Positions 46,093 to 55,316 of a DNA stretch of 64,000 bases are shown here, piece by piece. The notes under the pieces are model-generated. The model saw only the letters and a list, made by a program, of their open reading frames with translations. It had not been told where the DNA came from and made no database searches. The translations under genes were made by a program, and so were the position numbers. Source of the stretch: Saprospiraceae bacterium (GTDB lineage Bacteria; Bacteroidota; Bacteroidia; Chitinophagales; Saprospiraceae). Position 1 is the stretch's first letter. Every line of letters begins with the position of its first letter. The stretch lies in the NCBI GenBank assembly GCA_016718505.1, contig JADKDE010000001.1:248001-312000 (forward strand). Direction: 5' to 3'.

Positions 46093-47946
46093 CTATCGAG
46101 TACTAGCAGAAGTTGGGACGCGGTTGATCAATCTTTTTTCCTTCATTTTCTTTTCCCAAGATTGTCTGGCTGGGCTAATTGATTTTCTAATCCATTTTTC
46201 CATAATTAAAGAAGCAATTGGTGCGGCAAAATCAGCACCCCAACCGGCATTTTCAACATACACCGCTACAGCTATGGTGGGATTGTTTTTGGGTGCAAAG
46301 CCAAGAAATACAGAGTGGTCTTTTCCGTGGGTATTTTGAGCAGTACCTGTCTTTCCACATACTGCGATATCCGCTATATAGGCAGACCTAGCCGTTCCGT
46401 GGGAGACTACTTGTTCCATACCCTCCTTTATCGGTATGAAATGCATCGGTTCTATCCCCATAGGTATTTTATCAGTAGAGAAAGGGAGAGGCATCTTTGG
46501 ATCATTGGCAAAACCTTTTACCAAATGCGGCCGAATAAACCAGCCGTTGTTGGCAATCATTGCACCAATATTTGCCATCTGGAGTGTAGTCAATTGCAAT
46601 TCACCTTGACCGATACCATTGGACATAATCCAGGGTGATTTCCAACGTTCACCTTTTTTCTTGTTATAATAAGAAGATGTGGGTACAAATCCCCTGGTTT
46701 CGGTAGGAAGATCAATACCAAGACCAACGCCGAGGCCGAGTGTGTGCAAATATTTGTTAAAAACGTCTAGTCCTAATTGAGGGCGACCATAATGGTCAAT
46801 GATCTCACGATAAGTCTGAAAAAAATAAGAATTGCAAGACCAAGCGATGGCAGTAGGGAGGTCCCCTATACCTGGGTGTCTGTGACACTTTCTCGCCTGC
46901 CCCCCAATGTAGTAAGCTCCCCTGCAAGGATATCCACGATCTGGGGTTATGATTTTTTCTTGCAAACCTATCAATGCGACCAAAGCTTTAAAGATAGAGC
47001 CTGGTGGATACTTAGCAGAAACGGCCCTATTAAAAAGAGGCTTTGAAGAATCCGTGAACAATGCTCGAATCGACTGTTTGTCTTCTTTGCCGATGGTCAT
47101 AATATTTGGGTCAAAGCTAGGTGCAGAAACCATGGCGAGAATCTCACCCGAAGATGGCTCTATAGCGACGATACTGCCTATTTTATTGGCCATGAGTTCT
47201 TCTCCCAATTGCTGCAATTCTGCATCAATAGACAACTCCAAATCTTTACCTGCTATGGCAGTAGAGTCAACACTTCCTTCCTTGTATGGGCCGACAAATC
47301 TGCCCAAATTATCTTTGAGTCTAAATTCTGTTCCATTAATGCCTTTCAAATAAGTTTCATACTGCTTTTCCAATCCAATCGCTCCTATATAGTCGCCGAC
47401 TTTGTATTGATTGGCTTGAGATAAAAGTTGATTGTTATCCACTTCTTTGATATATCCAAGAATATTGGCTGCGATGGAAGATTCATAGCCACGAGTGATC
47501 CCAGCTTGAATAGAAAACCCTGGAAATTCGTGAATGCTTTCTTGAAATCGACTGTAAATAGCTGGTGAGACCTTTCTTAAAAATACATAAGGGATGAATT
47601 TGCTGTATCTGACGTCTTTCCAATCTTTGGTGGAGTATTGAATGAATTCATCCTTGGTAATACTCAGCAATTTGCAGAATTTGCTCGTATCCATTTTTTT
47701 ATTTACGAGATTGTATTGCATTAAAATTTCATAAATTGGCTCATTGAATACCAGTAGTTTTTTGTTTCTATCCAATATCAGTCCTCGGCCAGGATAAATA
47801 ACTTTTTTCTCGATGGTCAGATTAGAGGCTTTTTGTTTATAATATGAATCAAATAACTGAATATGGGCCGCTTTAATAAGCATGACCACGCCTATCATGA
47901 TGAAAAAAGCTATGATATGTCGATGCCGTCCTTGAAATCTATCCAT
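46093..47946 (-). CDS. mrdA: penicillin-binding protein 2 (elongation transpeptidase)
   Basis: A 617-residue class B penicillin-binding protein that cross-links peptidoglycan during rod elongation. A single N-terminal membrane anchor (about 9-27), a pedestal domain, and the transpeptidase with the active serine in PPGSIFK (S317, K320), SCN in WSCNSYF and KTG in CGKTGTAQN. It follows mreD by 4 bases, in the typical mreBCD-mrdA order. rodA, which usually follows mrdA, is absent here; the next gene is the DnaE-like polymerase. Confidence 0.95.
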   Translation of the reverse strand: MDRFQGRHRHIIAFFIMIGVVMLIKAAHIQLFDSYYKQKASNLTIEKKVIYPGRGLILDRNKKLLVFNEPIYEILMQYNLVNKKMDTSKFCKLLSITKDEFIQYSTKDWKDVRYSKFIPYVFLRKVSPAIYSRFQESIHEFPGFSIQAGITRGYESSIAANILGYIKEVDNNQLLSQANQYKVGDYIGAIGLEKQYETYLKGINGTEFRLKDNLGRFVGPYKEGSVDSTAIAGKDLELSIDAELQQLGEELMANKIGSIVAIEPSSGEILAMVSAPSFDPNIMTIGKEDKQSIRALFTDSSKPLFNRAVSAKYPPGSIFKALVALIGLQEKIITPDRGYPCRGAYYIGGQARKCHRHPGIGDLPTAIAWSCNSYFFQTYREIIDHYGRPQLGLDVFNKYLHTLGLGVGLGIDLPTETRGFVPTSSYYNKKKGERWKSPWIMSNGIGQGELQLTTLQMANIGAMIANNGWFIRPHLVKGFANDPKMPLPFSTDKIPMGIEPMHFIPIKEGMEQVVSHGTARSAYIADIAVCGKTGTAQNTHGKDHSVFLGFAPKNNPTIAVAVYVENAGWGADFAAPIASLIMEKWIRKSISPARQSWEKKMKEKRLINRVPTSASTR

Positions 47947-47950
47947 AAAC

Positions 47951-48469
47951 CTAATATTTTGGATTGAAAAGGAACAGCAAAATAAACACCAATGGTATAT
48001 CGACCAATAAACTCAGGATTGTGTGCAACAAGATTTGATCAAAATAGAAAAGCGTAAAGGAGAGCATGCTAAAATACCATAAATGATGAATAGTAAAGAG
48101 ACTGAGCATGTACCTCATCGTCCACTGAAATCCTTGATGGTACAAAGTTGGATTCTGGTGAACCGTATAGCCTCCTCTTGGCTCTAACCATTTGATAATT
48201 AAAATACGAGTATAACTCATCACAAGCAATGCGCTGGCGTGGACTCCTGGGCTATCATAAAAAAAATCTACCGCCAATCCCACCAAGAAGGACAATATGA
48301 CCAACCATAGTTTATTTATCTGAAAAGGCAGTAATGCAAAAATCAAAGGGTAAATCAATACCACTAAATAATTAAATCCATTTATTTCCCATGACAAATT
48401 CTTAAAGACGCTGACTTGAATCAATAATATGATGAAACCACGGATAATATGTTGGATATAGATACTCAC
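47951..48469 (-). CDS. mreD: rod shape-determining protein MreD
   Basis: A 172-residue integral membrane protein with about five helices, fitting Bacteroidota MreD. The segment LAVDFFYDSPGVHASALLVMSYTR is characteristic. It is part of the elongasome linking MreB to the murein synthases. Its start overlaps the mreC stop by 4 bases (translational coupling), and mrdA follows 4 bases later. MreD proteins are poorly conserved, so the call rests partly on gene order. Confidence 0.9.
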   Translation of the reverse strand: MSIYIQHIIRGFIILLIQVSVFKNLSWEINGFNYLVVLIYPLIFALLPFQINKLWLVILSFLVGLAVDFFYDSPGVHASALLVMSYTRILIIKWLEPRGGYTVHQNPTLYHQGFQWTMRYMLSLFTIHHLWYFSMLSFTLFYFDQILLHTILSLLVDIPLVFILLFLFNPKY

Positions 48470-49293
48470 AGTGAAGATTGATTTAAAAGAGAATCTGCTT
48501 CGCTCTTGTAGAGATTTTTTACAACCATAACAAATTGAACATTGGATAAATCTTCAAATAACTTAACATCGACGGTATGGAAATTACTCCCACCCTCAAA
48601 ATAAAATTTTTCTATCCTTCCAATATTAATCCCTCGGGGAAATATTTGGGAATATTGGGTGGTTACGATGGTATCATTTACCGCCAGTTTTGCATGACTT
48701 GGCAAATCTATTAGGGTGGCTATCGTTGGATCCTTTCCCCTCCACGTTACGGTCCCAAAGTGATTGGACTTGGAAAGACATGCGCTGATTCGCGTTTGAC
48801 TATTTAGGAGGGACATAATTTTAGCATAGTGTTCGGAGACATTACGAACGATACCAATCACCCCTTTGGATGTGATCACGCCCATCCCCTTTTGTACACC
48901 ATCTTTTGCCCCTTTATCTATGAGAATAAAATTATCCCAAGTATTTACTGAGTTATAGATAATTTTGGCAGAAATCAACTCATATTTTTGCGTATAAAGG
49001 CTATCTTTAACAGGCTCTACGTGAGTCTGAAGATACATCCTATAGATTTCTTTTTCTTCTTCCAAATCCTTTATTCTATCGGATAAACTATCCAATATTT
49101 CTCGACTTATAAACGAAGATTTTACTTCGTCGTATTTTTTTTGAAATTTCCCTGTAAAAGTATTGGTGGTATTGAAGAAAATTTCCTTTTGTGCTTGATT
49201 ATAGTTGATAATTAAATAAAAAGAGAAAAACTGCAATATACAAAAGAGCATAAAATGGCTATAACGTACCAAAAAAGCCAATAACTCTTGCAT
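48466..49293 (-). CDS. mreC: rod shape-determining protein MreC
   Basis: A 275-residue bitopic periplasmic protein. Membrane anchor at about 12-30, a coiled coil (about 60-90, LSDRIKDLEEEKEIYRMYL) and the C-terminal beta-rich MreC domain with GAKDGVQKGMGVITSKGVIGIV and LLNSQTRISACL. It scaffolds PBP2 and MreD. It lies 100 bases after mreB and overlaps mreD. Confidence 0.94.
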   Translation of the reverse strand: MQELLAFLVRYSHFMLFCILQFFSFYLIINYNQAQKEIFFNTTNTFTGKFQKKYDEVKSSFISREILDSLSDRIKDLEEEKEIYRMYLQTHVEPVKDSLYTQKYELISAKIIYNSVNTWDNFILIDKGAKDGVQKGMGVITSKGVIGIVRNVSEHYAKIMSLLNSQTRISACLSKSNHFGTVTWRGKDPTIATLIDLPSHAKLAVNDTIVTTQYSQIFPRGINIGRIEKFYFEGGSNFHTVDVKLFEDLSNVQFVMVVKNLYKSEADSLLNQSSL

Positions 49294-49393
49294 GAACCTT
49301 TAATATTTTAGTTAAACAAAGGTATGTTTAAATGTACAAAATATTCCCATCACAAGGAATTCTTTCAAAGCTGTATTGGGCTTGAGCCAACGC

Positions 49394-50425
49394 TTAAATA
49401 CTTTTACGATCTATCAAAAAAGTAAACTTATCTGTATTTTTTAGCGCGATTCCTGTTCCTCTTACTACAGCCCTCAACGGATCATCAGCCACATGTACAT
49501 TTAGTTTTGTCTTTTGAGACAATCTTTTGTCAAGTCCACGTAGCAATGCTCCTCCCCCAGTAAGATAAAGCCCCGTTTTATAAATATCAGAAGCAAGTTC
49601 TGGTGGAGTATTCTCAAGAGCCTTTAATACCGCATCTTCTATTTTTGAAATGGACTTATCCAATGCGTGGGCTATTTCTTGATAAGAAATTGATATCTGT
49701 CTTGGTATTCCCGACATCAAATCTCGACCATTGACGCTATAATCAGCAGGTGGATCTTCAAGGGTAGTTATAGCAGCACCAACATTAATTTTAATTTGCT
49801 CGGCTGTTCTTTCACCAATCAATATATTATGCTGCCTTTTCATATAAGACATGATATCGCTATTAAATTCATCCCCGGCTATTCGGATCGATTGATCACA
49901 CACAATACCAGAAAGGGCAATTACCGCAATTTCTGTCGTTCCTCCTCCAATATCGATCACCATATTGCCAATTGGCTCTTCTACGTCTAATCCTATTCCC
50001 AATGCTGCGGCCATAGGCTCGTGTATCAAATAGGTTTCTTTGCTATCAACATGGTCGGCCGAGTCAAAAACAGCCCTTTTTTCTACCTCGGTAATGCCCG
50101 AAGGGATGCAGATGACCATCTTGAGATGCGTAAAGAACTTTCTCTTGATATTCATCATATTGATAAGTCCTTCTATCATGGCCTCAGCTGCTTGAAAGTC
50201 AGCTATAACACCATCTTTTAGAGGTCTTATGGTTTTTATATTATCGTGCGTTTTTTCATGCATTTGCATCGCCTTAGCACCAACCGCCATAATCTCACCC
50301 GTTGTGCGATTCACAGCTACTATTGAAGGCTCATCGATGACGATTTTACCGTCTTGGATTATTAAGGTATTAGCGGTACCCAAGTCTATGGCTAATTCTT
50401 GGGTAAAAAAATTGAAAAATTTCAT
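49394..50425 (-). CDS. mreB: actin-like cell-shape protein MreB
   Basis: A 343-residue bacterial actin that directs lateral wall synthesis. Phosphate-binding loop 1 is IDLGTANTLI, the second phosphate motif VIDIGGGTTEIAV, and the adenosine motif LTGGGALLRGLDKRL. Length is normal. It is the first gene of the mreB-mreC-mreD-mrdA group, separated from pyrH by 130 bp, where its promoter probably lies. Confidence 0.97.
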   Translation of the reverse strand: MKFFNFFTQELAIDLGTANTLIIQDGKIVIDEPSIVAVNRTTGEIMAVGAKAMQMHEKTHDNIKTIRPLKDGVIADFQAAEAMIEGLINMMNIKRKFFTHLKMVICIPSGITEVEKRAVFDSADHVDSKETYLIHEPMAAALGIGLDVEEPIGNMVIDIGGGTTEIAVIALSGIVCDQSIRIAGDEFNSDIMSYMKRQHNILIGERTAEQIKINVGAAITTLEDPPADYSVNGRDLMSGIPRQISISYQEIAHALDKSISKIEDAVLKALENTPPELASDIYKTGLYLTGGGALLRGLDKRLSQKTKLNVHVADDPLRAVVRGTGIALKNTDKFTFLIDRKSI

Positions 50426-50555
50426 TAATATTATTGATTGAAACTTACTCCAGAAAGCTTAAAAATTACTACAAAATGACTTTACTCATAAAATGCAAAA
50501 ATAATAGAATTTTATGGATTTTTATGTAGTTAAAAAATATAAAACAAGGAAATGA

Positions 50556-51272
50556 TTAATAATTCTCAACTAGTGTGCCAATTTTCTCGCCCAAAACTAT
50601 CTTTTTCAAATTATCCTTATCATTTACATCAAAAACTACGATTGGCAGATTGTTCTCTTGACACAACGTAAAAGCAGTCATGTCCATTACATTTAAGTTC
50701 ATTTTAATTACCTCTTCAAAAGAGATTTTGTCATATTTTTTTGCATCTTGGTGTTTTAATGGATCTTTGTTGTAAATGCCATCGACTCGTGTACCCTTTA
50801 ATATCACTTCAGCATTTATCTCATTGGCCCTTAAAGCTGCCGCGCTGTCTGTGGTAAAATATGGACTACCAATTCCCCCACTAAATATTACAACCCGCCC
50901 TTTTTCCAAGTGTCGAATCGCTCTTCTTCTGATGTATGGCTCGGCAATTTCTTTCATCTCAATGGCCGAAATAAGCCTTGTGTACATTCCTGCCTCTTCC
51001 AATCCACTCTGCAATGCCATTCCATTGATAATCGTAGCCAGCATCCCCATATAGTCGCCCTGTACTCTTTCTATACCACTTTTTTCAGCCTGTAGTCCTC
51101 GGAAAATATTTCCACCACCTATCACGACTGCTACTTCCACTCCTAAATCGATAATAGACTTGATTTGTTGGGCATACTGTTTTAGCATACTCGCTTCGAT
51201 ACCAAATCCCTGAGCACCCATCAAGGACTCACCACTCAATTTGAGAAGGATTCTCTTATATTTAATTGTCAT
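50556..51272 (-). CDS. pyrH: UMP kinase
   Basis: A 238-residue amino-acid-kinase-fold enzyme converting UMP to UDP with ATP. Motifs: LLKLSGESLMG, VVIGGGNIFRG, FSGGIGSPYFTTDSAAALRA and LKGTRVDGIYNKDP. Complete and standard. It sits 86 bases after tsf on the same strand beyond a strong terminator. The rpsB-tsf-pyrH order is widely conserved, but the terminator suggests that pyrH is mostly expressed separately here. Confidence 0.96.
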   Translation of the reverse strand: MTIKYKRILLKLSGESLMGAQGFGIEASMLKQYAQQIKSIIDLGVEVAVVIGGGNIFRGLQAEKSGIERVQGDYMGMLATIINGMALQSGLEEAGMYTRLISAIEMKEIAEPYIRRRAIRHLEKGRVVIFSGGIGSPYFTTDSAAALRANEINAEVILKGTRVDGIYNKDPLKHQDAKKYDKISFEEVIKMNLNVMDMTAFTLCQENNLPIVVFDVNDKDNLKKIVLGEKIGTLVENY

Positions 51273-51315
51273 AGGTCTTCTTAAAGTTTTAAATTCGTGG
51301 TTAAATTAATACAAT

Positions 51316-51353
51316 ATAAAAAAAAAGCGAATGAAAAAATCCATTCGCTTTTT
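51316..51353 (-). terminator. intrinsic terminator after tsf
   Basis: A perfect 12-bp stem AAAAAGCGAATG/CATTCGCTTTTT with an 8-base loop; the T tract lies on the minus-strand 3' side. It begins a few bases after the tsf stop and ends the ribosomal-protein operon. Confidence 0.92.
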
Positions 51354-51358
51354 AAATT

Positions 51359-52189
51359 TTAGCCAAGCTTTATATGTTTAAAACCCGTGACGGTTAAGTC
51401 TTTGTCAAACGAAGCCAAATATGCAGCAACGTTTTTGCTCGAGTCTTTTACGAAGTCTTGATTCAACAAGGTGCTTTCTTTGTAAAATTTATTAAGCTTT
51501 CCTAACGCTATCTTTTCAAGCATTTCCTCTGGCTTACCTTCTTGTCTAGCTACTTCTTTGCCGATTTCTATTTCTTTAGAAACGATGGATGGATCTACTC
51601 CGTCTTTATCAACAGCAACAGGTTTCATTGCAGCAACTTGCATAGCCACATCTTTTCCTGCTTGTTCGAATGCTGCGTCATTCTTGTTCAACCCTACGAT
51701 TACACCAGCCCTATTGCCCATATGTATATAAGGTAAAACCATTTCAGCTTCTAATTTTTCATAAGTCAATTCCATTTTCTCACCGATGACACCCACTTGC
51801 TCCAACACTTTTTCTCCAATGGTAATATTGCCATATGGCAATGCAGCCAAAGCGTCCGTGTCTGCTGGAAATGCATCGATTGCAGCCTTTGCGAATGATT
51901 TGGTCAACGCGATAAAGTCTTCGTTCTTTGATACGAAATCGGTTTCACAACTTACTCTTACGATGATACCTCTTTTTTGGTCATCTGAAGTCAAAGCTAT
52001 TACTACACCTTCATTGGCTTCTCTATCTGCTCTTTTTACAGAAAGTTTTTGACCTTTTTTTCTTAAATATTCGATGGCTCCTTCGAAGTCACCATTGGAT
52101 TCAGCTAATGCTTGCTTACAATCCATCATCCCAGCTCCCGTTTGGTCTCTGAGTTTTTTGACATCACTTGCCGATATATTTGCGCTCAT
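51359..52189 (-). CDS. tsf: translation elongation factor Ts
   Basis: A 276-residue nucleotide-exchange factor for EF-Tu. The N-terminal UBA-like domain has KLRDQTGAGMMDCKQAL, and the core contains RVSCETDFVSKNEDF, the TDFV motif that contacts EF-Tu. Complete. It lies 33 bases after rpsB and is the last gene of the rplM-rpsI-rpsB-tsf operon. Confidence 0.97.
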   Translation of the reverse strand: MSANISASDVKKLRDQTGAGMMDCKQALAESNGDFEGAIEYLRKKGQKLSVKRADREANEGVVIALTSDDQKRGIIVRVSCETDFVSKNEDFIALTKSFAKAAIDAFPADTDALAALPYGNITIGEKVLEQVGVIGEKMELTYEKLEAEMVLPYIHMGNRAGVIVGLNKNDAAFEQAGKDVAMQVAAMKPVAVDKDGVDPSIVSKEIEIGKEVARQEGKPEEMLEKIALGKLNKFYKESTLLNQDFVKDSSKNVAAYLASFDKDLTVTGFKHIKLG

Positions 52190-52222
52190 GGCGATTATAT
52201 GATTAAATTTTGATTAATAAAA

Positions 52223-52942
52223 TTAATTAGTTTCTTCTTCTTTTGCTTTCACTTCCTTTCTTTCAGATAATCCTTCTTGGATAGCACTTACAAGATAGTT
52301 GGTGATGATAGAGATTGACTTTGATGCGTCGTCATTCGCTGGAATAGCGAAATCAACTTTGTTTGGATCTGAATTTGTATCGACCATAGCAAATGTTTTG
52401 ATACCAAGTTTTTCTGCTTCTGCCAATGCCAAGTGTTCGTGATGAATATCTACGATAAATATAGCATTTGGAAGTCTATTCAAATTCGCAACTCCACCCA
52501 ACACTTTTTCCATTCTTTCCTTTTCTCTAGAAAGGGTTAATCTTTCTTTTTTGGTTATGCTGGTAATGCTAGTATCCGTTAGCATTTTCTCGATATTCTG
52601 CATCTTTTTAACAGATCTTCTGATCGTAGCAAAATTAGTCATCATACCTCCCAACCAACGATCGGTAACGAATGGCATATTTACACTCGTTGCAGCTTTT
52701 GTGATGATCTCTCTAGCTTGTTTTTTTGTGGCAACAAACATGATTTTTTTGCCAGATTTAGCCATTTGCTTTAAAGCAGTAGCAGCATTTTCGAGATGCT
52801 CAGACGTTCTGTTAAGGTCGATGATATGGATTCCTTTTTTCTCCATGAAGATATAAGGTGCCATTTTAGGATTCCACTTTCTTTTCATGTGTCCAAAGTG
52901 TACACCTGCATCCAGTAACTGTTTATATGATGGTTTTTCCAT
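52223..52942 (-). CDS. rpsB: 30S ribosomal protein S2
   Basis: A 239-residue S2 with the family segments LLDAGVHFGHMKRKWNPKMAPYI, FVATKKQAREII and FVTDRWLGGMMTNF, plus a Lys/Glu-rich C-terminal tail. It lies 54 bases after rpsI in the operon. Confidence 0.97.
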   Translation of the reverse strand: MEKPSYKQLLDAGVHFGHMKRKWNPKMAPYIFMEKKGIHIIDLNRTSEHLENAATALKQMAKSGKKIMFVATKKQAREIITKAATSVNMPFVTDRWLGGMMTNFATIRRSVKKMQNIEKMLTDTSITSITKKERLTLSREKERMEKVLGGVANLNRLPNAIFIVDIHHEHLALAEAEKLGIKTFAMVDTNSDPNKVDFAIPANDDASKSISIITNYLVSAIQEGLSERKEVKAKEEETN

Positions 52943-52996
52943 TTAAAATCTTTTATTTAAGAGGATAAAATAAGGTAATTTAATAGTAAATAAGGA

Positions 52997-53389
52997 TTAA
53001 CGTTTGCTGAATTGGAAACGCTTTCTTGCTTTTGGCTGTCCGTATTTTTTACGTTCAACCTCGCGAGAATCCCTTGTCAATAGCTTTTGATCCTTTAGCG
53101 GCTTTTTGAAATCTTCATTGATTTTCACCAAAGCTCTAGAAATTGCCATTCTAGTAGCCTCTGCTTGACCTTTGAATCCCCCACCATCTACATTTACTTT
53201 TATGTTGTAGCCATTTTCTAACGAAAGTGTCAAAAATGGTTCTGTCACCTTTAGTTGTATTTCTCTTTGTGGAAAATAGTCTGCTAATTCCTTATTGTTG
53301 ATTACAATCTTGCCCGTTCCTTTGGTCAAATAAACCCTAGCAACTGAAGATTTTCTACGACCAACTGCATTAATTATTTCTGCACTCAT
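52997..53389 (-). CDS. rpsI: 30S ribosomal protein S9
   Basis: A 130-residue S9 with AVGRRKSSVARVYL at the start and the basic C-terminus KYGQPKARKRFQFSKR that reaches the P-site tRNA. It lies 6 bases after rplM. Confidence 0.97.
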   Translation of the reverse strand: MSAEIINAVGRRKSSVARVYLTKGTGKIVINNKELADYFPQREIQLKVTEPFLTLSLENGYNIKVNVDGGGFKGQAEATRMAISRALVKINEDFKKPLKDQKLLTRDSREVERKKYGQPKARKRFQFSKR

Positions 53390-53395
53390 AGTGTA

Positions 53396-53839
53396 TTAAA
53401 ATTTAAATGGTTGTGGTTTTTGGGCTTGATGTGGATGTTCAGACCCTTCATAAACAAATAATTTCTTAATCATAGCATTGCCCAATTTGGTTTTTGGCAA
53501 CATTCCCTTTACAGCTATTTCCACAATAGATGTTGGCTTTTTAGAAACTTGAATTTCAGCTTTTACTCTTTTTTGTCCACCTGGGTACATTGAATAAGTG
53601 ATATATTCTTTTTGGCTCCATTTAGCACCCGTGAATCGAACCTTATTAGCATTTAAAACAATGACATTGTCTCCACAATCAGTATGTGGGGTGAATTGAG
53701 TTTTATGCTTTCCACGCAATACATGGGCAATTTTAGAACAAATCCGTCCTACGGTTTCACCATCTGCGTCGATCACGTACCAATCTCTGGTAACGTCTTG
53801 ATCGTGAGCTGATTTAGTCTTATAACTTAACGTTTTCAC
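53396..53839 (-). CDS. rplM: 50S ribosomal protein L13 (GTG start)
   Basis: A 147-residue L13 with WYVIDADGETVGR, FTPHTDCGDNVIVLNANKVRFTGAKW and GMLPKTKLG. A longer open frame starts at ATG 53872, but family alignment begins at KTLSYKTKSA, so I chose the GTG at 53839. The promoter element at 53884-53891 also supports this: transcription would start at about the upstream ATG, leaving no leader for it. It is the first gene of the operon. Confidence 0.93.
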   Translation of the reverse strand: MKTLSYKTKSAHDQDVTRDWYVIDADGETVGRICSKIAHVLRGKHKTQFTPHTDCGDNVIVLNANKVRFTGAKWSQKEYITYSMYPGGQKRVKAEIQVSKKPTSIVEIAVKGMLPKTKLGNAMIKKLFVYEGSEHPHQAQKPQPFKF

Positions 53840-53883
53840 AAATAAATATTTAATTTTTCTAATAAAATTCACAAAAGTGAGTG

Positions 53884-53915
53884 CAAAAGTAATTCTCTCT
53901 ATTTAATATTCCAAA
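53884..53915 (-). promoter_or_regulatory. Bacteroidota-type promoter of the rplM operon
   Basis: Read on the minus strand: TTTG, a 20-base spacer, then TACTTTTG, matching the TTTG-N19..21-TAnnTTTG consensus of Bacteroidota. It lies 45 bases before the GTG start of rplM. Confidence 0.75.
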
Positions 53916-54077
53916 TAAATTTTCATAAAACACTGATTTTCAATAAAAAAAAGGTAAGTTAATTTTCATCTTATAAATTATACACTGATAATCAAATAGT
54001 TATATGATTATTTCTATTTAGATTTTTTTTATATTAAATTACCTAGTAATATATAGATTTGAGCTGTCTTTTCTAAA

Positions 54078-54611
54078 TTATTCAGCTTGAAATAGAAGGT
54101 CGAGGCTACAATCTATGAATGAGGGTGGTGGATTTTGGTATTTAAGCTGCAACCTGATTTTGAATTTACCCGTTTTAAACTCATCGAGATAGTTTGCTTC
54201 CCAAGGCAATAGTTCAAAATTGTCAGACTTTATCGTTTGGTTATTTACTTTATCGAATATCAATATAGGGGCAATGGCAGGATCCTGGGGTATGATATAA
54301 ATTTTCATCCATTCGATAAAACCCAAATTATAGCTTTGTGGATAAGCTCTTAATCTTGCTACATTGGGATAGATTTTTTTTAGGTCACTTACTTTGTATC
54401 CATTTTGATTGGCATAAAATTCTAATTCTGAATTAATCGTCGGAAGATCAATATATTGAGTTTCGAAAACGCTGACACCTGCTAAAATTTTAAAATTTGT
54501 ATAATATGTCAAACGGAAGCCATTCAAATCTTTTTTGCAAGAATTCGTGGTAAGGACGAATGCAGCAAGACAAAAGAATATGACGAAGTGATTTACTTTT
54601 ATTTTTTTCAT
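54078..54611 (-). CDS. putative lipoprotein of unknown function
   Basis: A protein of about 177 residues with a lipoprotein signal peptide: MKKIKVNHFVIFFCLAAFVLTTNSC, where the Cys follows a TNS lipobox and is trailed by KKD. The mature part is beta-rich, with LTYYTNFKILAGV and a C-terminal strand KFKIRLQLKYQNPP. No known domain is recognised. The next Met at 54611 gives a better signal peptide than the ATG at 54620. It lies 37 bases after the Nudix gene on the same strand. Confidence 0.7.
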   Translation of the reverse strand: MKKIKVNHFVIFFCLAAFVLTTNSCKKDLNGFRLTYYTNFKILAGVSVFETQYIDLPTINSELEFYANQNGYKVSDLKKIYPNVARLRAYPQSYNLGFIEWMKIYIIPQDPAIAPILIFDKVNNQTIKSDNFELLPWEANYLDEFKTGKFKIRLQLKYQNPPPSFIDCSLDLLFQAE

Positions 54612-54648
54612 AAAATACATTTCTCTATATTATCTTTTATCAGAACGC

Positions 54649-55311
54649 TTAGTGCTGCAAAATATTTCCTGGATATTCTTTAAACCATTTTCCAGTCATC
54701 ATCAAAAATTCGTAGAGTATCATCGAGGTTGCTCCCCAGAGTATTTTATCACCGATAGGAAAGTATGGTACATCCTGCATTGTATAGCCCGCTTTGTGAT
54801 GAATTTTTGTAAAATTTATAATATTTGGCTGTAAAAAATGATTGAACGGGACCGTGATGATATCTTCAACTTCTGAGGGTTGACTCAACATTTCGGTTCC
54901 TTCAGCCAATACACCGACGAAAGGATAAACTAAAAATCCACTAACTGGTATGTACAAGGGAGACAAAGGTCCTATCATTTGAATTTTCTCGCTCTCTACG
55001 CCTATTTCCTCATGGACTTCTCGCAATGCGCAAGCTTCAAAATCTATATCAGAGTCATCTTTTTGTCCACCGGGAAAGCTCAATTGGCCGCTGTGGTGAT
55101 CCTTGTTATTTAGATTGCTGCGCAAGATAAATGTAATACACCACTCTTCATTTTGAAGTGATAGTGGCAGCATGACACTCGAAAGCTTGGCATCTGGAGG
55201 AGCTTGAGGCAAAATTTTCCTGATGGGTGGAGACATTACTTTGTGAGCTTCCTCGCCAAGTAATGTTGCTTGAGTAAAATACTTGCGTAAACTATATATT
55301 TGTTCTTCCAA
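54649..55311 (-). CDS. Nudix hydrolase (CoA pyrophosphatase-like)
   Basis: A 220-residue Nudix enzyme. The Nudix box spans residues 81-104: GG at its start, then ALREVHEEIG with the metal-binding Glu residues. The sequence LSFPGGQKD just before and within the box is the UPF0035-type signature of CoA diphosphatases (NudL/YeaB-like), so it may cleave CoA to phosphopantetheine and 3',5'-ADP. It lies 5 bases after hemD, so the two are probably co-transcribed. Confidence 0.88.
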   Translation of the reverse strand: MEEQIYSLRKYFTQATLLGEEAHKVMSPPIRKILPQAPPDAKLSSVMLPLSLQNEEWCITFILRSNLNNKDHHSGQLSFPGGQKDDSDIDFEACALREVHEEIGVESEKIQMIGPLSPLYIPVSGFLVYPFVGVLAEGTEMLSQPSEVEDIITVPFNHFLQPNIINFTKIHHKAGYTMQDVPYFPIGDKILWGATSMILYEFLMMTGKWFKEYPGNILQH

Positions 55312-55316
55312 AATAA

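Noticed and set aside
46007..46339. Plus-strand 110-codon frame with a hydrophobic start
   Set aside because: Mostly antisense to the end of mrdA, whose transpeptidase motifs establish the coding strand.
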